A stretch of 64,000 nucleotides of DNA, from the NCBI RefSeq assembly GCF_016031655.1, contig NZ_JACCHQ010000031.1, positions 1-64,000 on the forward strand, in the 5' to 3' direction. Origin of the DNA: Bradyrhizobium glycinis. GTDB lineage: Bacteria; Pseudomonadota; Alphaproteobacteria; Rhizobiales; Xanthobacteraceae. The notes under the pieces were generated by a model, which made no database searches, was not told where the DNA came from, and saw only the letters and a list, made by a program, of their open reading frames with translations. How positions within the stretch are numbered: position 1 is the first letter of the stretch; the number at the start of each line of letters is the position of its first letter. Made by a program: the position numbers and the translations under genes. Positions 9,946-18,019 of this stretch are shown here, piece by piece.

Positions 9946-10485
9946 TCACAGCAAGGCCTTTGCTGCTTTCACGGCATCGTCGAATTTTTCGTCAAGCCAT
10001 GCATTGCCGCCGCGGCAGCCGTCGACGACCTGCGTGGCCCACGCGACGTAATCGGCCAGATCCTCGCGCTCCCCGGCGCTCGGATCGGTTTGAATGCGCG
10101 CACGAATATTGCTGATCTTGTCGGCAATCTTGATCAGCTTGGCGCCCGGCGATTTGTGGGGCGCGTCCTCGATCTGCTTCTGCCGCCGCTTTGCCTTCGG
10201 CAGGCTCATGTCGTCGGTGCACTCGGAAACGAGCGAGGCGATGCGCTCGGAAAATCTCTGCCCGAGCTCCTCACGCGTGGTGTCGGTGTCCTCGATGGTG
10301 TCGTGCAGCCAGCCGGCCGCGACCAGCTCGGCATCGGCGCCGTCGGTCGCAGTCGCGAGCAGGTTCGCGACCTCGGCGAGATGATTGATATAGGGCTCAT
10401 TGCCGCGGCCCTTGCGCGCCATGCCGATATGGCGCTGCGCGGCGAACTCGGCAGCTTCCGAGACGAGGCGGATTGGCGAGAGCAT
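9946..10485 (-). CDS. HD-domain hydrolase, MESH1/SpoT-hydrolase-like (small alarmone hydrolase candidate)
   Basis: A 179-residue single-domain protein placed between ureB and ureC. The HD active site is complete: the first His after AAQRH, NEPYINHLAEVANLL, WLHDTIEDTDT (HD plus the ED catalytic pair), and KLIKIADKISNIR with the last metal-binding Asp. The TDDMSLPKAKRRQKQIEDAPHKSPGAKL region matches what I know of MESH1 and SpoT hydrolase domains, which remove the 3'-pyrophosphate of (p)ppGpp; animal MESH1 also dephosphorylates NADPH. Start chosen at ATG 10485 because GGAGG is 8 bases upstream; the frame is open to 10623 through a palindromic repeat. Substrate is inferred. Confidence 0.85.
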   Translation of the reverse strand: MLSPIRLVSEAAEFAAQRHIGMARKGRGNEPYINHLAEVANLLATATDGADAELVAAGWLHDTIEDTDTTREELGQRFSERIASLVSECTDDMSLPKAKRRQKQIEDAPHKSPGAKLIKIADKISNIRARIQTDPSAGEREDLADYVAWATQVVDGCRGGNAWLDEKFDDAVKAAKALL

Positions 10486-10554
10486 GGGAAATACCTCCGT
10501 TTCCGCCTCAACCGTGCCGCTGCCGAATTCGTTCCTTCGCGTGCTCTCTCCGTT

Positions 10555-10588
10555 CCCTCCCCCCTTGCGGGCTGGCAAGGGGGGAGGG
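10555..10588. repeat. Perfect 14-bp inverted repeat between ureB and the HD gene
   Basis: Arms 10555-10568 and 10575-10588 (CCCTCCCCCCTTGC and its complement) around a 6-base loop. It lies in the 163-bp gap between ureB and the HD gene, inside the operon, and belongs to the same CTCCCC/GGGGAG class as the repeats elsewhere in the window. Without a U-tract it could stall or stabilise mRNA rather than terminate it. Confidence 0.75.
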
Positions 10589-10648
10589 AGCGAGACAGTC
10601 GTGCTTACCTCACTGTGGATCACGATCCGCGTCCCGCACTAGTGCAAG

Positions 10649-10954
10649 TCACAGCTTCCCCATCACATCGCCGCGGAAGCCGTAGATCGTCTTCTTGCCG
10701 GCCATGGCGACGAGTTGCACGTCGCGGGTCTGACCGGGCTCGAAGCGGACGGCGGTGCCGGCGGCGATGTCGAGGCGCATGCCGCGCGCCTTCTTGCGGT
10801 CGAACTTCAGCGCCGGGTTGGTCTCGAAGAAGTGGTAGTGCGAGCCGACCTGGATCGGGCGGTCGCCGGTATTGGCCACGGTCAACGTCACGGTCTTACG
10901 GCCGGCATTGAGCTCGATCTCGCCGTCCTGGATGAAGAGTTCGCCGGGGATCAT
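10649..10954 (-). CDS. ureB: Urease beta subunit
   Basis: A 101-residue structural subunit of the (alpha-beta-gamma)3 enzyme. Diagnostic text: MIPGELFIQDGEIELNAGR at the N-terminus, NTGDRPIQVGSHYHFFETN, and RLDIAAGTAVRFEPGQ. Length is normal for stand-alone UreB. It is separated from ureA by 131 bp holding a palindromic repeat, and from ureC by the HD gene, so the three subunit genes are spaced out inside one minus-strand operon. Confidence 0.97.
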   Translation of the reverse strand: MIPGELFIQDGEIELNAGRKTVTLTVANTGDRPIQVGSHYHFFETNPALKFDRKKARGMRLDIAAGTAVRFEPGQTRDVQLVAMAGKKTIYGFRGDVMGKL

Positions 10955-10978
10955 GTGCTACCTCGTCTTGCTCCGCTG

Positions 10979-11064
10979 CGTCATGGCCGGGCTTGTCCCG
11001 GTCATCCACGTGGTGCCACTTGGTTCGAAGGTCGTGGATGCCCGGGACAGGCCCGGGCATGACG
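10979..11064. repeat. 86-bp palindromic intergenic element between ureA and ureB
   Basis: The ends are inverted copies of each other: CGTCATGGCCGGGCTTGTCC at 10979 pairs, with a few mismatches, with the segment ending CCCGGGCATGACG at 11064, and both inner ends carry the CCACG/CGTGG junction. The 22-bp centre is unpaired. It looks like a small non-coding palindromic element inserted in the urease operon. It differs in sequence from the CTCTCCC family and from the elements around the GNAT gene. Confidence 0.75.
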
Positions 11065-11085
11065 ATGTTGATGCAGTGTCGCGCT

Positions 11086-11388
11086 TCAACGGATCGGCTC
11101 GTGCACGGTGACGAGCTTGGTGCCGTCAGGAAAAGTTGCCTCGACCTGGATGTCGTGGATCATCTCGGGGATGCCCGGCATCACCTGGTCTCGCGTCAGG
11201 ACCTGCGCGCCGGACTGCATCAGCTCGGCGACGGTGCGGCCGTCGCGGGCGCCCTCGAGGATGAAGTCGGAGATGATCGCGACCGCCTCGGGATGGTTGA
11301 GCTTGACGCCGCGGTCCAGCCGGCGGCGGGCGACGATCGCCGCCATCGAGATCAAAAGCTTGTCCTTTTCGCGGGGAGACAGGTTCAT
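11086..11388 (-). CDS. ureA: Urease gamma subunit
   Basis: A 100-residue structural subunit of urease: MNLSPREKDKLLISMAAIVARRRL at the start, LNHPEAVAIISDFILEGARDGR in the middle and EVMPGIPEMIHDIQVEATFPDGTKLVTVHEPI-like text at the end (here QVMPGIPEMI) are family signatures. The gene begins 24 bp after ureD and precedes ureB, the usual order ureD-ureA-ureB before the rearranged remainder. Confidence 0.97.
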   Translation of the reverse strand: MNLSPREKDKLLISMAAIVARRRLDRGVKLNHPEAVAIISDFILEGARDGRTVAELMQSGAQVLTRDQVMPGIPEMIHDIQVEATFPDGTKLVTVHEPIR

Positions 11389-11412
11389 GCGACATCTCTT
11401 CCGTTCAGCACG

Positions 11413-12243
11413 TCAATTCAACCAGAGTCGCGGCAGAGCCGCACCGGTGCGTGCCAGCACCGTCATCATATCGGCGCGCAAGCGCGCCGCATCTTGGGCA
11501 CAGAACCGCGCCATTGCAAAGCCATTCCAAGCCGAGATTCCGACCTCGCCGGAGAACGATTCCGACGCCTCCCGGATGCGCTCAACCAGGGCCTCATCGC
11601 CGGGCACGATCAGGGCTGTGCCGATCGCCGCGCCACCTCTGGCGACCGCGGGCCATGCAAGCTTCGCACCGATATCGCCGTCGAGCCGGACGGTTTCTGC
11701 GAATACCAGTCTGCCGCCGCGGCGCAGCCGCCAGCGGTCGACAAACTCGCCCTGCTCCATCCTCTCGCCCATGGCGGTGCGACCGAACACCACGATCTCG
11801 CAGAGCAGGAGCGAGGCCGCCTCGTCGAGGTCGATGTCGAAGCGGCGCTGCACGCGGGCACGGTCGAACAGAATCGTCTCCTGGGGCAGCCAGGCAAGGT
11901 GCGCGCCCGCGCCGACCTTCAGGGCGATGTTGAGCTGCGCTGCCGCTCCGGGCGTGCGATAGACCTTTTCGGCTGCCGCTGTGGTCAGCGTCAGCCGCGA
12001 TCCATCCGCCGCCGCTATCTCGATATCGAAGCGGTCTCCGCCAGCAACTCCGCCGGCCGTGTTCACGAACACGCCGGACAGGCCCTGATCTTCCGGCGAA
12101 GGAAAGCGGACGCGGAGCGAACCGGATTCGTGCAAGACGCCGCGACGCGTCACGCCGTCGCGCGCATGCACGTCGAAACGCACCGCGCCACGGGCACGGT
12201 TGGCCTCGAACAGCGTGGACGTGGCTGACACTTCGCTGCGCAT
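11413..12243 (-). CDS. ureD: Urease accessory protein UreD (UreH)
   Basis: A 276-residue scaffold protein that binds apo-urease and, with UreF and UreG, makes the nickel path into the active site. Seen: HESGSLRVRFPSPE, the VNTAGGVAGGDRFDIEI motif (NTAGGxxGGD is typical of UreD), TTAAAEKVYR and WLPQETILFDRARVQRR. It follows urtE by 38 bp with no terminator between them, supporting a transcript that joins urea import to urea hydrolysis. Confidence 0.95.
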   Translation of the reverse strand: MRSEVSATSTLFEANRARGAVRFDVHARDGVTRRGVLHESGSLRVRFPSPEDQGLSGVFVNTAGGVAGGDRFDIEIAAADGSRLTLTTAAAEKVYRTPGAAAQLNIALKVGAGAHLAWLPQETILFDRARVQRRFDIDLDEAASLLLCEIVVFGRTAMGERMEQGEFVDRWRLRRGGRLVFAETVRLDGDIGAKLAWPAVARGGAAIGTALIVPGDEALVERIREASESFSGEVGISAWNGFAMARFCAQDAARLRADMMTVLARTGAALPRLWLN

Positions 12244-12281
12244 CCGTCTCCCCCAGCCGGTCGCGGCAGGTCTTTTCCGGC

Positions 12282-12977
12282 CTACAGCGCCATCTGGCGG
12301 CTGATCTCGCCCGGATCGAGATTGGAGCGGTCGCAGGTGAACTTCACCGCGCCTCGATCCATCACCGCGAAACTGTCGCCGAGTTCGCAGGCAAAGTCGA
12401 GATATTGTTCGACCAGCACGATGGCGATGTTGCCGAGGTTGCGCAAGTAAGAGATGGCGCGGCCGATATCCTTGATGATCGAGGGCTGGATGCCTTCGGT
12501 CGGCTCATCGAGCAGCAGCAGCTTCGGCCGCATCACCAGCGCGCGGCCGATCGCGAGCTGCTGCTGCTGGCCGCCGGAGAGGTCGCCGCCGCGCCGGCCG
12601 AGCATGGATTGCAGCACCGGAAACAGCGAGAACACGTCGTCGGGAATGTGCTTGTCCTCGCGCTTGAGCGGACCGAAGCCGGTCTTGAGATTCTCTTCGA
12701 CCGTCAGCAGCGGGAAGATCTCGCGGCCTTGCGGCACGAAGCCGATGCCCTTGCGCGCCCGCTCGTACGGCTTGAGGCCGGTGATATCGCTGCCGTCGAA
12801 CACGATTGCGCCCGAGGAGATCGGATATTGCCCGACCATCGCGCGCAGGAGCGAGGTTTTGCCGACACCGTTGCGTCCGAGCACGCAGGTCACCTTACCG
12901 GGCTCGGCCGAGATCGAGACGCCGCGCAGCGCCTGCGCCGCGCCGTAGAACAGGTTGATGTCCTTGACCTCAAGCAT
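12282..12977 (-). CDS. urtE: Urea ABC transporter ATP-binding protein UrtE
   Basis: A 231-residue ABC ATPase of the branched-chain amino acid/urea (HAAT) class. Walker A GRNGVGKTSLL near residue 35, Q-loop in the GFVPQGREIFP segment, signature LSGGQQQQLAIGRAL, Walker B LLLLDEPTEGIQP with the UrtE-typical EGIQPSII. It works with UrtD on the UrtB/UrtC permease pair. The start lies 3 bp after the urtD stop. Confidence 0.94.
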   Translation of the reverse strand: MLEVKDINLFYGAAQALRGVSISAEPGKVTCVLGRNGVGKTSLLRAMVGQYPISSGAIVFDGSDITGLKPYERARKGIGFVPQGREIFPLLTVEENLKTGFGPLKREDKHIPDDVFSLFPVLQSMLGRRGGDLSGGQQQQLAIGRALVMRPKLLLLDEPTEGIQPSIIKDIGRAISYLRNLGNIAIVLVEQYLDFACELGDSFAVMDRGAVKFTCDRSNLDPGEISRQMAL

Positions 12978-12980
12978 CGC

Positions 12981-13742
12981 TCAGCGTCCCAGATAGACTT
13001 CGATGACCCGCTCGTTGGACGAGACCTGGTCGATGGTCCCCTCCGCGAGCACCGTGCCTTCGTGCAGGCAGGTGACCTTGACGCCGAGCTCGCGCACGAA
13101 GGTCATGTCGTGCTCGACCACCATGACGGTATGGGTCTTGTTGATTTCCTTCAGCAGCTCGGCGGTGAGATGCGTCTCGACGTCGGTCATCCCCGCGACG
13201 GGCTCGTCGACCAGCAGCAGTTTGGGGTCCTGCGCCAGCAGCATGCCGATCTCCAGCCACTGCTTCTGGCCATGGCTGAGGCTGCCGGCGAGGCGGTTGC
13301 GAGCCTCGGTGAGACGGATCGTCTCCAGCACCTTGTCGATGCGTTCGGACTCCGCCCTGCTGCCGCGCCAGAACAGCGTGCCCCGGACCGAGTGGTCGAC
13401 ATTGAGCGCCAGCAGGAGGTTGTCCTGCACGGTCTGGCTCTCGAACACCGTCGGCTTCTGGAATTTGCGGCCGATGCCGAGCTCGGCGATGCGGGTCTCG
13501 TCGAGGCGCGTCAGATCGGTGACGCCGTCGAACAGCACCGTGCCTTCATCCGGCTTGGTCTTGCCGGTGATGATGTCCATCATCGTGGTCTTGCCGGCGC
13601 CGTTCGGGCCGATGATGGCGCGCATCTCGCCGGGCTCGAGCGTCAGAGACAGATTGTTGATGGCGTGGAAGCCGTCGAAGGAGACGTGCACGCCGTCCAG
13701 ATAGAGCATCGCGGAGGTCGCGCGGGTGTCCATGACGTTCAT
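12981..13742 (-). CDS. urtD: Urea ABC transporter ATP-binding protein UrtD
   Basis: A 253-residue ABC ATPase, LivG-like. Walker A GPNGAGKTTMMD near residue 47, signature LSHGQKQWLEIGMLL (the SHGQKQWLE form is typical of UrtD), Walker B KLLLVDEPVAGMTDVET. ATG 13742 has further in-frame Met codons close by. It is 6 bp from urtC and 3 bp from urtE, in the tight urtA-E cluster. Confidence 0.94.
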   Translation of the reverse strand: MNVMDTRATSAMLYLDGVHVSFDGFHAINNLSLTLEPGEMRAIIGPNGAGKTTMMDIITGKTKPDEGTVLFDGVTDLTRLDETRIAELGIGRKFQKPTVFESQTVQDNLLLALNVDHSVRGTLFWRGSRAESERIDKVLETIRLTEARNRLAGSLSHGQKQWLEIGMLLAQDPKLLLVDEPVAGMTDVETHLTAELLKEINKTHTVMVVEHDMTFVRELGVKVTCLHEGTVLAEGTIDQVSSNERVIEVYLGR

Positions 13743-13748
13743 GACCGC

Positions 13749-14918
13749 TTACTCCGCCATCTTAGGTTCGGTGACGCCGTCTTCAGCCGCGGCGCTCGCC
13801 ATGGTCGCGGGGATGCGTTTTTCCTTCGACTGATCCCACCAGGCGTTGAAGGTGCCGACGATGCCCTTGGGCAGCAGCAGCGTCACCAGGATGAACAGGG
13901 CGCCGAGCATGAACAGCCAGTACGGCGCGAGCACGCCCGAAGTGAAGAACGTCTTGGCGTAGTTGACGACGACGGCGCCGAGCGCAGCGCCGACCAGCGT
14001 ACCGCGGCCGCCGACCGCGACCCAGATCACCGCCTCGATCGAATTGCCCGGTGCGAATTCGCTCGGATTGATGATGCCGACCTGCGGCACGTAGAGCGCA
14101 CCGGCGACGCCGGCCATGCAGGCCGACACCGTGAACACGAACAGCTTGTAGGATTCGACGCGGTAGCCGAGGAAGCGCGTGCGCGATTCCGCGTCACGCA
14201 CCGCGATCAAGACCTTGCCGAGCTTGGAGGAGACGATGGCGCGGCAGATCAGGAAACCGATGATCAGCGCCAGGCAGCTCAGCGCGAACAGCGCCGCACG
14301 CGTCCCCTCCGCCTGCACGTTGAAGCCCAAGATGTCCTTGAAGTCGGTCAGGCCGTTATTGCCGCCAAAACCAAAGTCGTTGCGGAAGAAGGCGAGCAGC
14401 AAAGCATAGGTCATCGCCTGCGTGATGATCGACAGATAGACACCGGTGACGCGGGAGCGGAATGCGAGCCAGCCGAAGCAGAAGGCGAGCAGGCCGGGCA
14501 CGACCAGCACCATCAGCGCGGCGAACCAGAACATGTCGAAGCCGTACCAGTACCAGGGCAGCTTCTGCCAGTTCAGGAACACCATGAAGTCGGGCAGGAT
14601 CGGGTTGCCGTAGACGCCGCGAGTGCCGATCTGCCGCATCAGGTACATGCCCATGGCGTAGCCGCCGAGCGCGAAGAAGGCGCCGTGGCCGAGCGAGAGG
14701 ATGCCGCAATAACCCCAGATCAGGTCGATCGCGAGCGCCAGGATGGCGTAGCAGACATACTTGCCCCAGAGCGCGACGAGATAGGTCGGCACCTGCAGGA
14801 ATGAGCCGGCGGGCAGCAGCAGGTTGGAGAGCGGGATGAGGATGCCGCAAGCGGCGACGATGGCGAGAAAGATCGTCGCGCTGCGGTCGAGCGATCGCGT
14901 CAGCATGTGAGGGGTCAT
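13749..14918 (-). CDS. urtC: Urea ABC transporter permease UrtC
   Basis: A 389-residue LivM-type inner-membrane permease with about ten hydrophobic segments. ALAIDLIWGYCGILSLGHGAFFALGGYAMGMYL is the LivM hallmark near the N-terminus, and the cytoplasmic EAA-like loop region follows GKVLIAVRDAESRTRFLGY. The C-terminal 30 residues are a charged cytoplasmic tail. Its ATG overlaps the urtB stop by 4 bp (ATGA), so the two permease halves are translationally coupled. Confidence 0.94.
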   Translation of the reverse strand: MTPHMLTRSLDRSATIFLAIVAACGILIPLSNLLLPAGSFLQVPTYLVALWGKYVCYAILALAIDLIWGYCGILSLGHGAFFALGGYAMGMYLMRQIGTRGVYGNPILPDFMVFLNWQKLPWYWYGFDMFWFAALMVLVVPGLLAFCFGWLAFRSRVTGVYLSIITQAMTYALLLAFFRNDFGFGGNNGLTDFKDILGFNVQAEGTRAALFALSCLALIIGFLICRAIVSSKLGKVLIAVRDAESRTRFLGYRVESYKLFVFTVSACMAGVAGALYVPQVGIINPSEFAPGNSIEAVIWVAVGGRGTLVGAALGAVVVNYAKTFFTSGVLAPYWLFMLGALFILVTLLLPKGIVGTFNAWWDQSKEKRIPATMASAAAEDGVTEPKMAE

Positions 14919-16522
14919 GCTTCCACCGCACGGCCCTTGAGCGCGAACAGGCCGCGCGGCCGCTTTTGAATGAACAGGATGATCAGAACCAGGATCGCGA
15001 TCTTGCCGAGCACGGCGCCTGCGACCGGCTCCAGAAACTTGTTGGCGATGCCGAGCGTGAAGGCGCCGACCAGCGTGCCCCAGAGATTGCCAACCCCGCC
15101 GAACACCACGACCATGAAACTGTCGATGATGTAGCTCTGGCCGAGATTCGGGCTGACATTGTCGATCTGCGACAGCGCGACGCCGGCGATGCCGGCAATG
15201 CCCGAACCGAGGCCGAAGGTCAGCGCGTCGACGCGCGAGGTGGCGATGCCCATGGAAGCCGCCATGCGGCGGTTCTGCGTCACCGCACGCATTTCGAGGC
15301 CCAGCGCGGTGTAGCGCAGCATCGCGAGCAGGATCGCGAACACGGCGAGCGTGAAGAGAAGGATCCAGAGCCGGTTATAGGTGATGGTGATCTGGCCAAG
15401 CTCGAACGCGCCGCTCATCCAGGAGGGGTTGCCGACCTCGCGATTGGTCGGGCCGAACATGGTGCGCACCGCCTGCTGCAGCACCAGCGACAGGCCCCAG
15501 GTCGCGAGCAGCGTCTCGAGCGGGCGGCCGTAGAGGAAGCGGATGATGCTGCGCTCGATCAGCACGCCGATCGCGCCTGCGACGAGGAAGGCGAGCGGCA
15601 CGGCAATCAAAAGCGAATAGTCGAATAGGCCGGGATAGCGGGTGCGGATCACTTCCTGCACCACGAAGGTGGTGTAGGCCCCGATCATCACCATCTCGCC
15701 ATGCGCCATGTTGATGACGCCCATCACGCCGAAGGTGATGGCGAGTCCGATCGCGGCGAGCAGCAGCACCGAGCCGAGCGAGAGGCCGTACCAGGCATTC
15801 TGCACCATCGACCAGACCGCGAGCGAATTCTGGATCGAGCCGATCGCGCTCGCGGCTGCCTTGGTGACCGAGGCCGGCTGATCGCCCATGCCGGTGAGCA
15901 GCGCCAGCGCATCCTGGTCGCCCCGCGCCTTGAGGATCGCGACCGCTTCGAGCTTCTCGACCTCGGTGGCGTCGGACTTGAACAGCAGGATCGCCGCGCG
16001 GGCCTCACCCAGCGCCGCCTTGACGGATCTGTTGGCTTCCTTGGCAAGCGCGGCATCGACCGCCTCGAGCGCGGTCTCCTCGTGCGACTTGAAGACGGAC
16101 TGCGCGGCCTGCAGGCGTGCTCCGACATCCGGAGACTGCAGCGTCAGGCTCCCAAGTGCGGCATCGACGCTGCGGCGCAGGCGGTTGTTGAGGCGAACCG
16201 CGCTCGCACTGTCGGGAACGCTGGCGACGGCTTCGCCGGTCGCAGCGTCGATCGACTTGCCGTCGGTACCGGTGACGTAGACCTTCTTGCTGTCGGGATC
16301 GGCCATGAGACGGCCGTCCTGGAGCGCATTGATGATCGGAAAAGCCAGCTTGCTGCCGCTGCTTGCGATCACACCGATCGCCTCTTCCGTGTCGGAAAAA
16401 TCATCATTGGCGAATTTGGCGACCGCATCCTCGAACGGACCGGCGAAGGCCGGCAGCGCAAACGCGATCAGGAACAACGAGAGTGCAAGCGAACAGAGAC
16501 GGGCGGACAAATGGGCTGGCAC
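14915..16522 (-). CDS. urtB: Urea ABC transporter permease UrtB, with periplasmic N-terminal domain
   Basis: About 535 residues from GTG 16522, which begins directly before a signal-like segment (LCSLALSLFLIAFALPAFA); a TTG at 16588 is the alternative. Residues to about 240 form a helical soluble domain with HEAT-like repeats (DAVAKFANDDFSDTEEAIGVIASSG) as in other long UrtB proteins; the rest is a LivH-type permease: LAITFGVMGVINMAHGEMVMIGAY, RTMFGPTNREVGNP and FGGVGNLWGTLVGAF. It pairs with UrtC to form the urea channel. Confidence 0.93.
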   Translation of the reverse strand: MPAHLSARLCSLALSLFLIAFALPAFAGPFEDAVAKFANDDFSDTEEAIGVIASSGSKLAFPIINALQDGRLMADPDSKKVYVTGTDGKSIDAATGEAVASVPDSASAVRLNNRLRRSVDAALGSLTLQSPDVGARLQAAQSVFKSHEETALEAVDAALAKEANRSVKAALGEARAAILLFKSDATEVEKLEAVAILKARGDQDALALLTGMGDQPASVTKAAASAIGSIQNSLAVWSMVQNAWYGLSLGSVLLLAAIGLAITFGVMGVINMAHGEMVMIGAYTTFVVQEVIRTRYPGLFDYSLLIAVPLAFLVAGAIGVLIERSIIRFLYGRPLETLLATWGLSLVLQQAVRTMFGPTNREVGNPSWMSGAFELGQITITYNRLWILLFTLAVFAILLAMLRYTALGLEMRAVTQNRRMAASMGIATSRVDALTFGLGSGIAGIAGVALSQIDNVSPNLGQSYIIDSFMVVVFGGVGNLWGTLVGAFTLGIANKFLEPVAGAVLGKIAILVLIILFIQKRPRGLFALKGRAVEA

Positions 16523-16606
16523 TGTGAATGACCCCGGCAGAAATGAGTGGAGAAGGCAGCGGGATCGCCGCCCTCTCCGGTCTTGCAATGGAGCGTCAGA
16601 TCGGGA

Positions 16607-17929
16607 TCAGGAGCCCGAGCCGAGGCACTTGTTGGTCTTGGTGTTGAAGTTGCCGCACTTCTTGCCGACCCAGTCGCCGATCAGGTCCTTGGAGCCGTCG
16701 AGCTCCTTCGACCAGGCATCGCCCGGGACGAGGCTCGGGGTCTTCCAGACCACGTCGAACTGGCCGTTGGCCTTGATCTCGCCGATGAACACCGGCTTGG
16801 TGATGTGGTGGTTGGGGAGCATCTTGGAGGTGCCGCCGGTCAGGTTCTTGGCTTCGATGCCCGGGAGAGCGTCGATCACCTTGTCAGGATCGGTCGACTT
16901 CACCTTCTCGACCGCCTTGACCCACATGTCGAAGCCGATCACGTGCGCTTCCATCGGATCGTTGGTCACGCGCTTCGGATTCTTGGTGTAGGCCTGCCAC
17001 GCCTTGATGAATTTCTCGTTCTCCGGCGACTTGATCGACTGGAAGTAGTTCCAGGCGGCGAGATGGCCGACCAGCGGCTTGGTGTCGATGCCGGCGAGCT
17101 CTTCCTCACCTACCGAGAACGCCACCACCGGGATGTCCTTCGCCTTGATGCCCTGGTTGCCGAGCTCCTTGTAGAAGGGAACGTTGGCGTCGCCGTTGAT
17201 GGTCGAGACCACCGCGGTCTTCTTGCCGGCCGAGCCGAACTTCTTGATGTCGGCCACGATCGTCTGCCAGTCGGAATGACCGAACGGCGTGTAGTTGATC
17301 ATGATGTCTTCCTGGGCGACACCCTTCGACTTCAGATAGGCTTCCAGGATCTTGTTGGTGGTGCGCGGATAGACGTAGTCGGTGCCCGCGAGCACCCAGC
17401 GCTTCACCTTCTCTTCCTTCATCAGATAGTCGACCGCCGGGATCGCCTGCTGGTTCGGCGCAGCACCGGTGTAGAACACGTTGCGCTCGCTCTCCTCACC
17501 CTCGTACTGCACGGGATAGAACAGGATGCTGTTCAGCTCCTTGAAGACGGGGAGCACCGACTTGCGCGACACCGAGGTCCAGCAGCCGAACACGACCGAG
17601 ACCTTGTCCTTGGTGATCAGCTCGCGCGCCTTTTCGGCGAACAGCGGCCAGTTCGAAGCGGGGTCGACGACGACGGCTTCCAACTTCTTGCCGAGCACGC
17701 CGCCCTTCTTGTTCTGCTCGTCGATCAGGAAGAGGATGGTGTCCTTCAGCGTGGTTTCGCTGATCGCCATGGTGCCGGACAGGGAGTGGAGCACACCGAC
17801 CTTGATGGTGTCGTCCGCGGCCTTCGCGCCAGTCAATGAAGCCAGACCGAGCATCAGTCCGGCGGTCGCGGCGAGCACGCCGCGGCGGCTAAATGACGCC
17901 GCTGTATCGTGAGTGGATTTGTTAAACAT
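16607..17929 (-). CDS. urtA: Urea ABC transporter substrate-binding protein UrtA
   Basis: A 440-residue periplasmic binding protein. ATG 17929 has GGGAGATGAGG just upstream. A twin-arginine-like signal (FSRRGVLAATAG, residues 13-24) precedes the mature start KAADDTIKVGVLHSLSGTMAISE. The FGCWTSVSRKSVLPVFKE and LFYPVQYEGEESERNVFYTGAAPNQQ motifs separate UrtA/AmiC-type urea or amide binders from LivJ-type ones. First gene of the urt-ure transcript; a -24/-12 promoter match lies about 75-90 bp upstream. Confidence 0.95.
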   Translation of the reverse strand: MFNKSTHDTAASFSRRGVLAATAGLMLGLASLTGAKAADDTIKVGVLHSLSGTMAISETTLKDTILFLIDEQNKKGGVLGKKLEAVVVDPASNWPLFAEKARELITKDKVSVVFGCWTSVSRKSVLPVFKELNSILFYPVQYEGEESERNVFYTGAAPNQQAIPAVDYLMKEEKVKRWVLAGTDYVYPRTTNKILEAYLKSKGVAQEDIMINYTPFGHSDWQTIVADIKKFGSAGKKTAVVSTINGDANVPFYKELGNQGIKAKDIPVVAFSVGEEELAGIDTKPLVGHLAAWNYFQSIKSPENEKFIKAWQAYTKNPKRVTNDPMEAHVIGFDMWVKAVEKVKSTDPDKVIDALPGIEAKNLTGGTSKMLPNHHITKPVFIGEIKANGQFDVVWKTPSLVPGDAWSKELDGSKDLIGDWVGKKCGNFNTKTNKCLGSGS

Positions 17930-18003
17930 GAGTGCCTCATCTCCCTGACGCAGACGTGAAAACGCTGCGAAACGGCCCCACGGCCGCCTGCGGTTAACGG
18001 AAT

Positions 18004-18019
18004 CGCAAGAACCATGCCA
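18004..18019 (-). promoter_or_regulatory. Sigma-54 (RpoN) -24/-12 promoter upstream of urtA
   Basis: Minus strand reads TGGCATGGTTCTTGCG, matching TGGCAY-N5-TTGC with GG and GC separated by exactly 10 bases. This predicts a start near 17993, giving a leader of about 64 nt before urtA. It fits nitrogen-limitation control of urea uptake by NtrC and RpoN, known for urt/ure genes in other bacteria. No convincing NtrC palindrome was found upstream; only a short GCC/GGC dyad near 18159-18171. Confidence 0.68.

Noticed and set aside
12405..14804. A 799-codon plus-strand frame antisense to urtC, urtD and urtE
   Set aside because: Same artefact of high-GC third positions; the minus-strand genes carry complete motifs and the plus frame has none.
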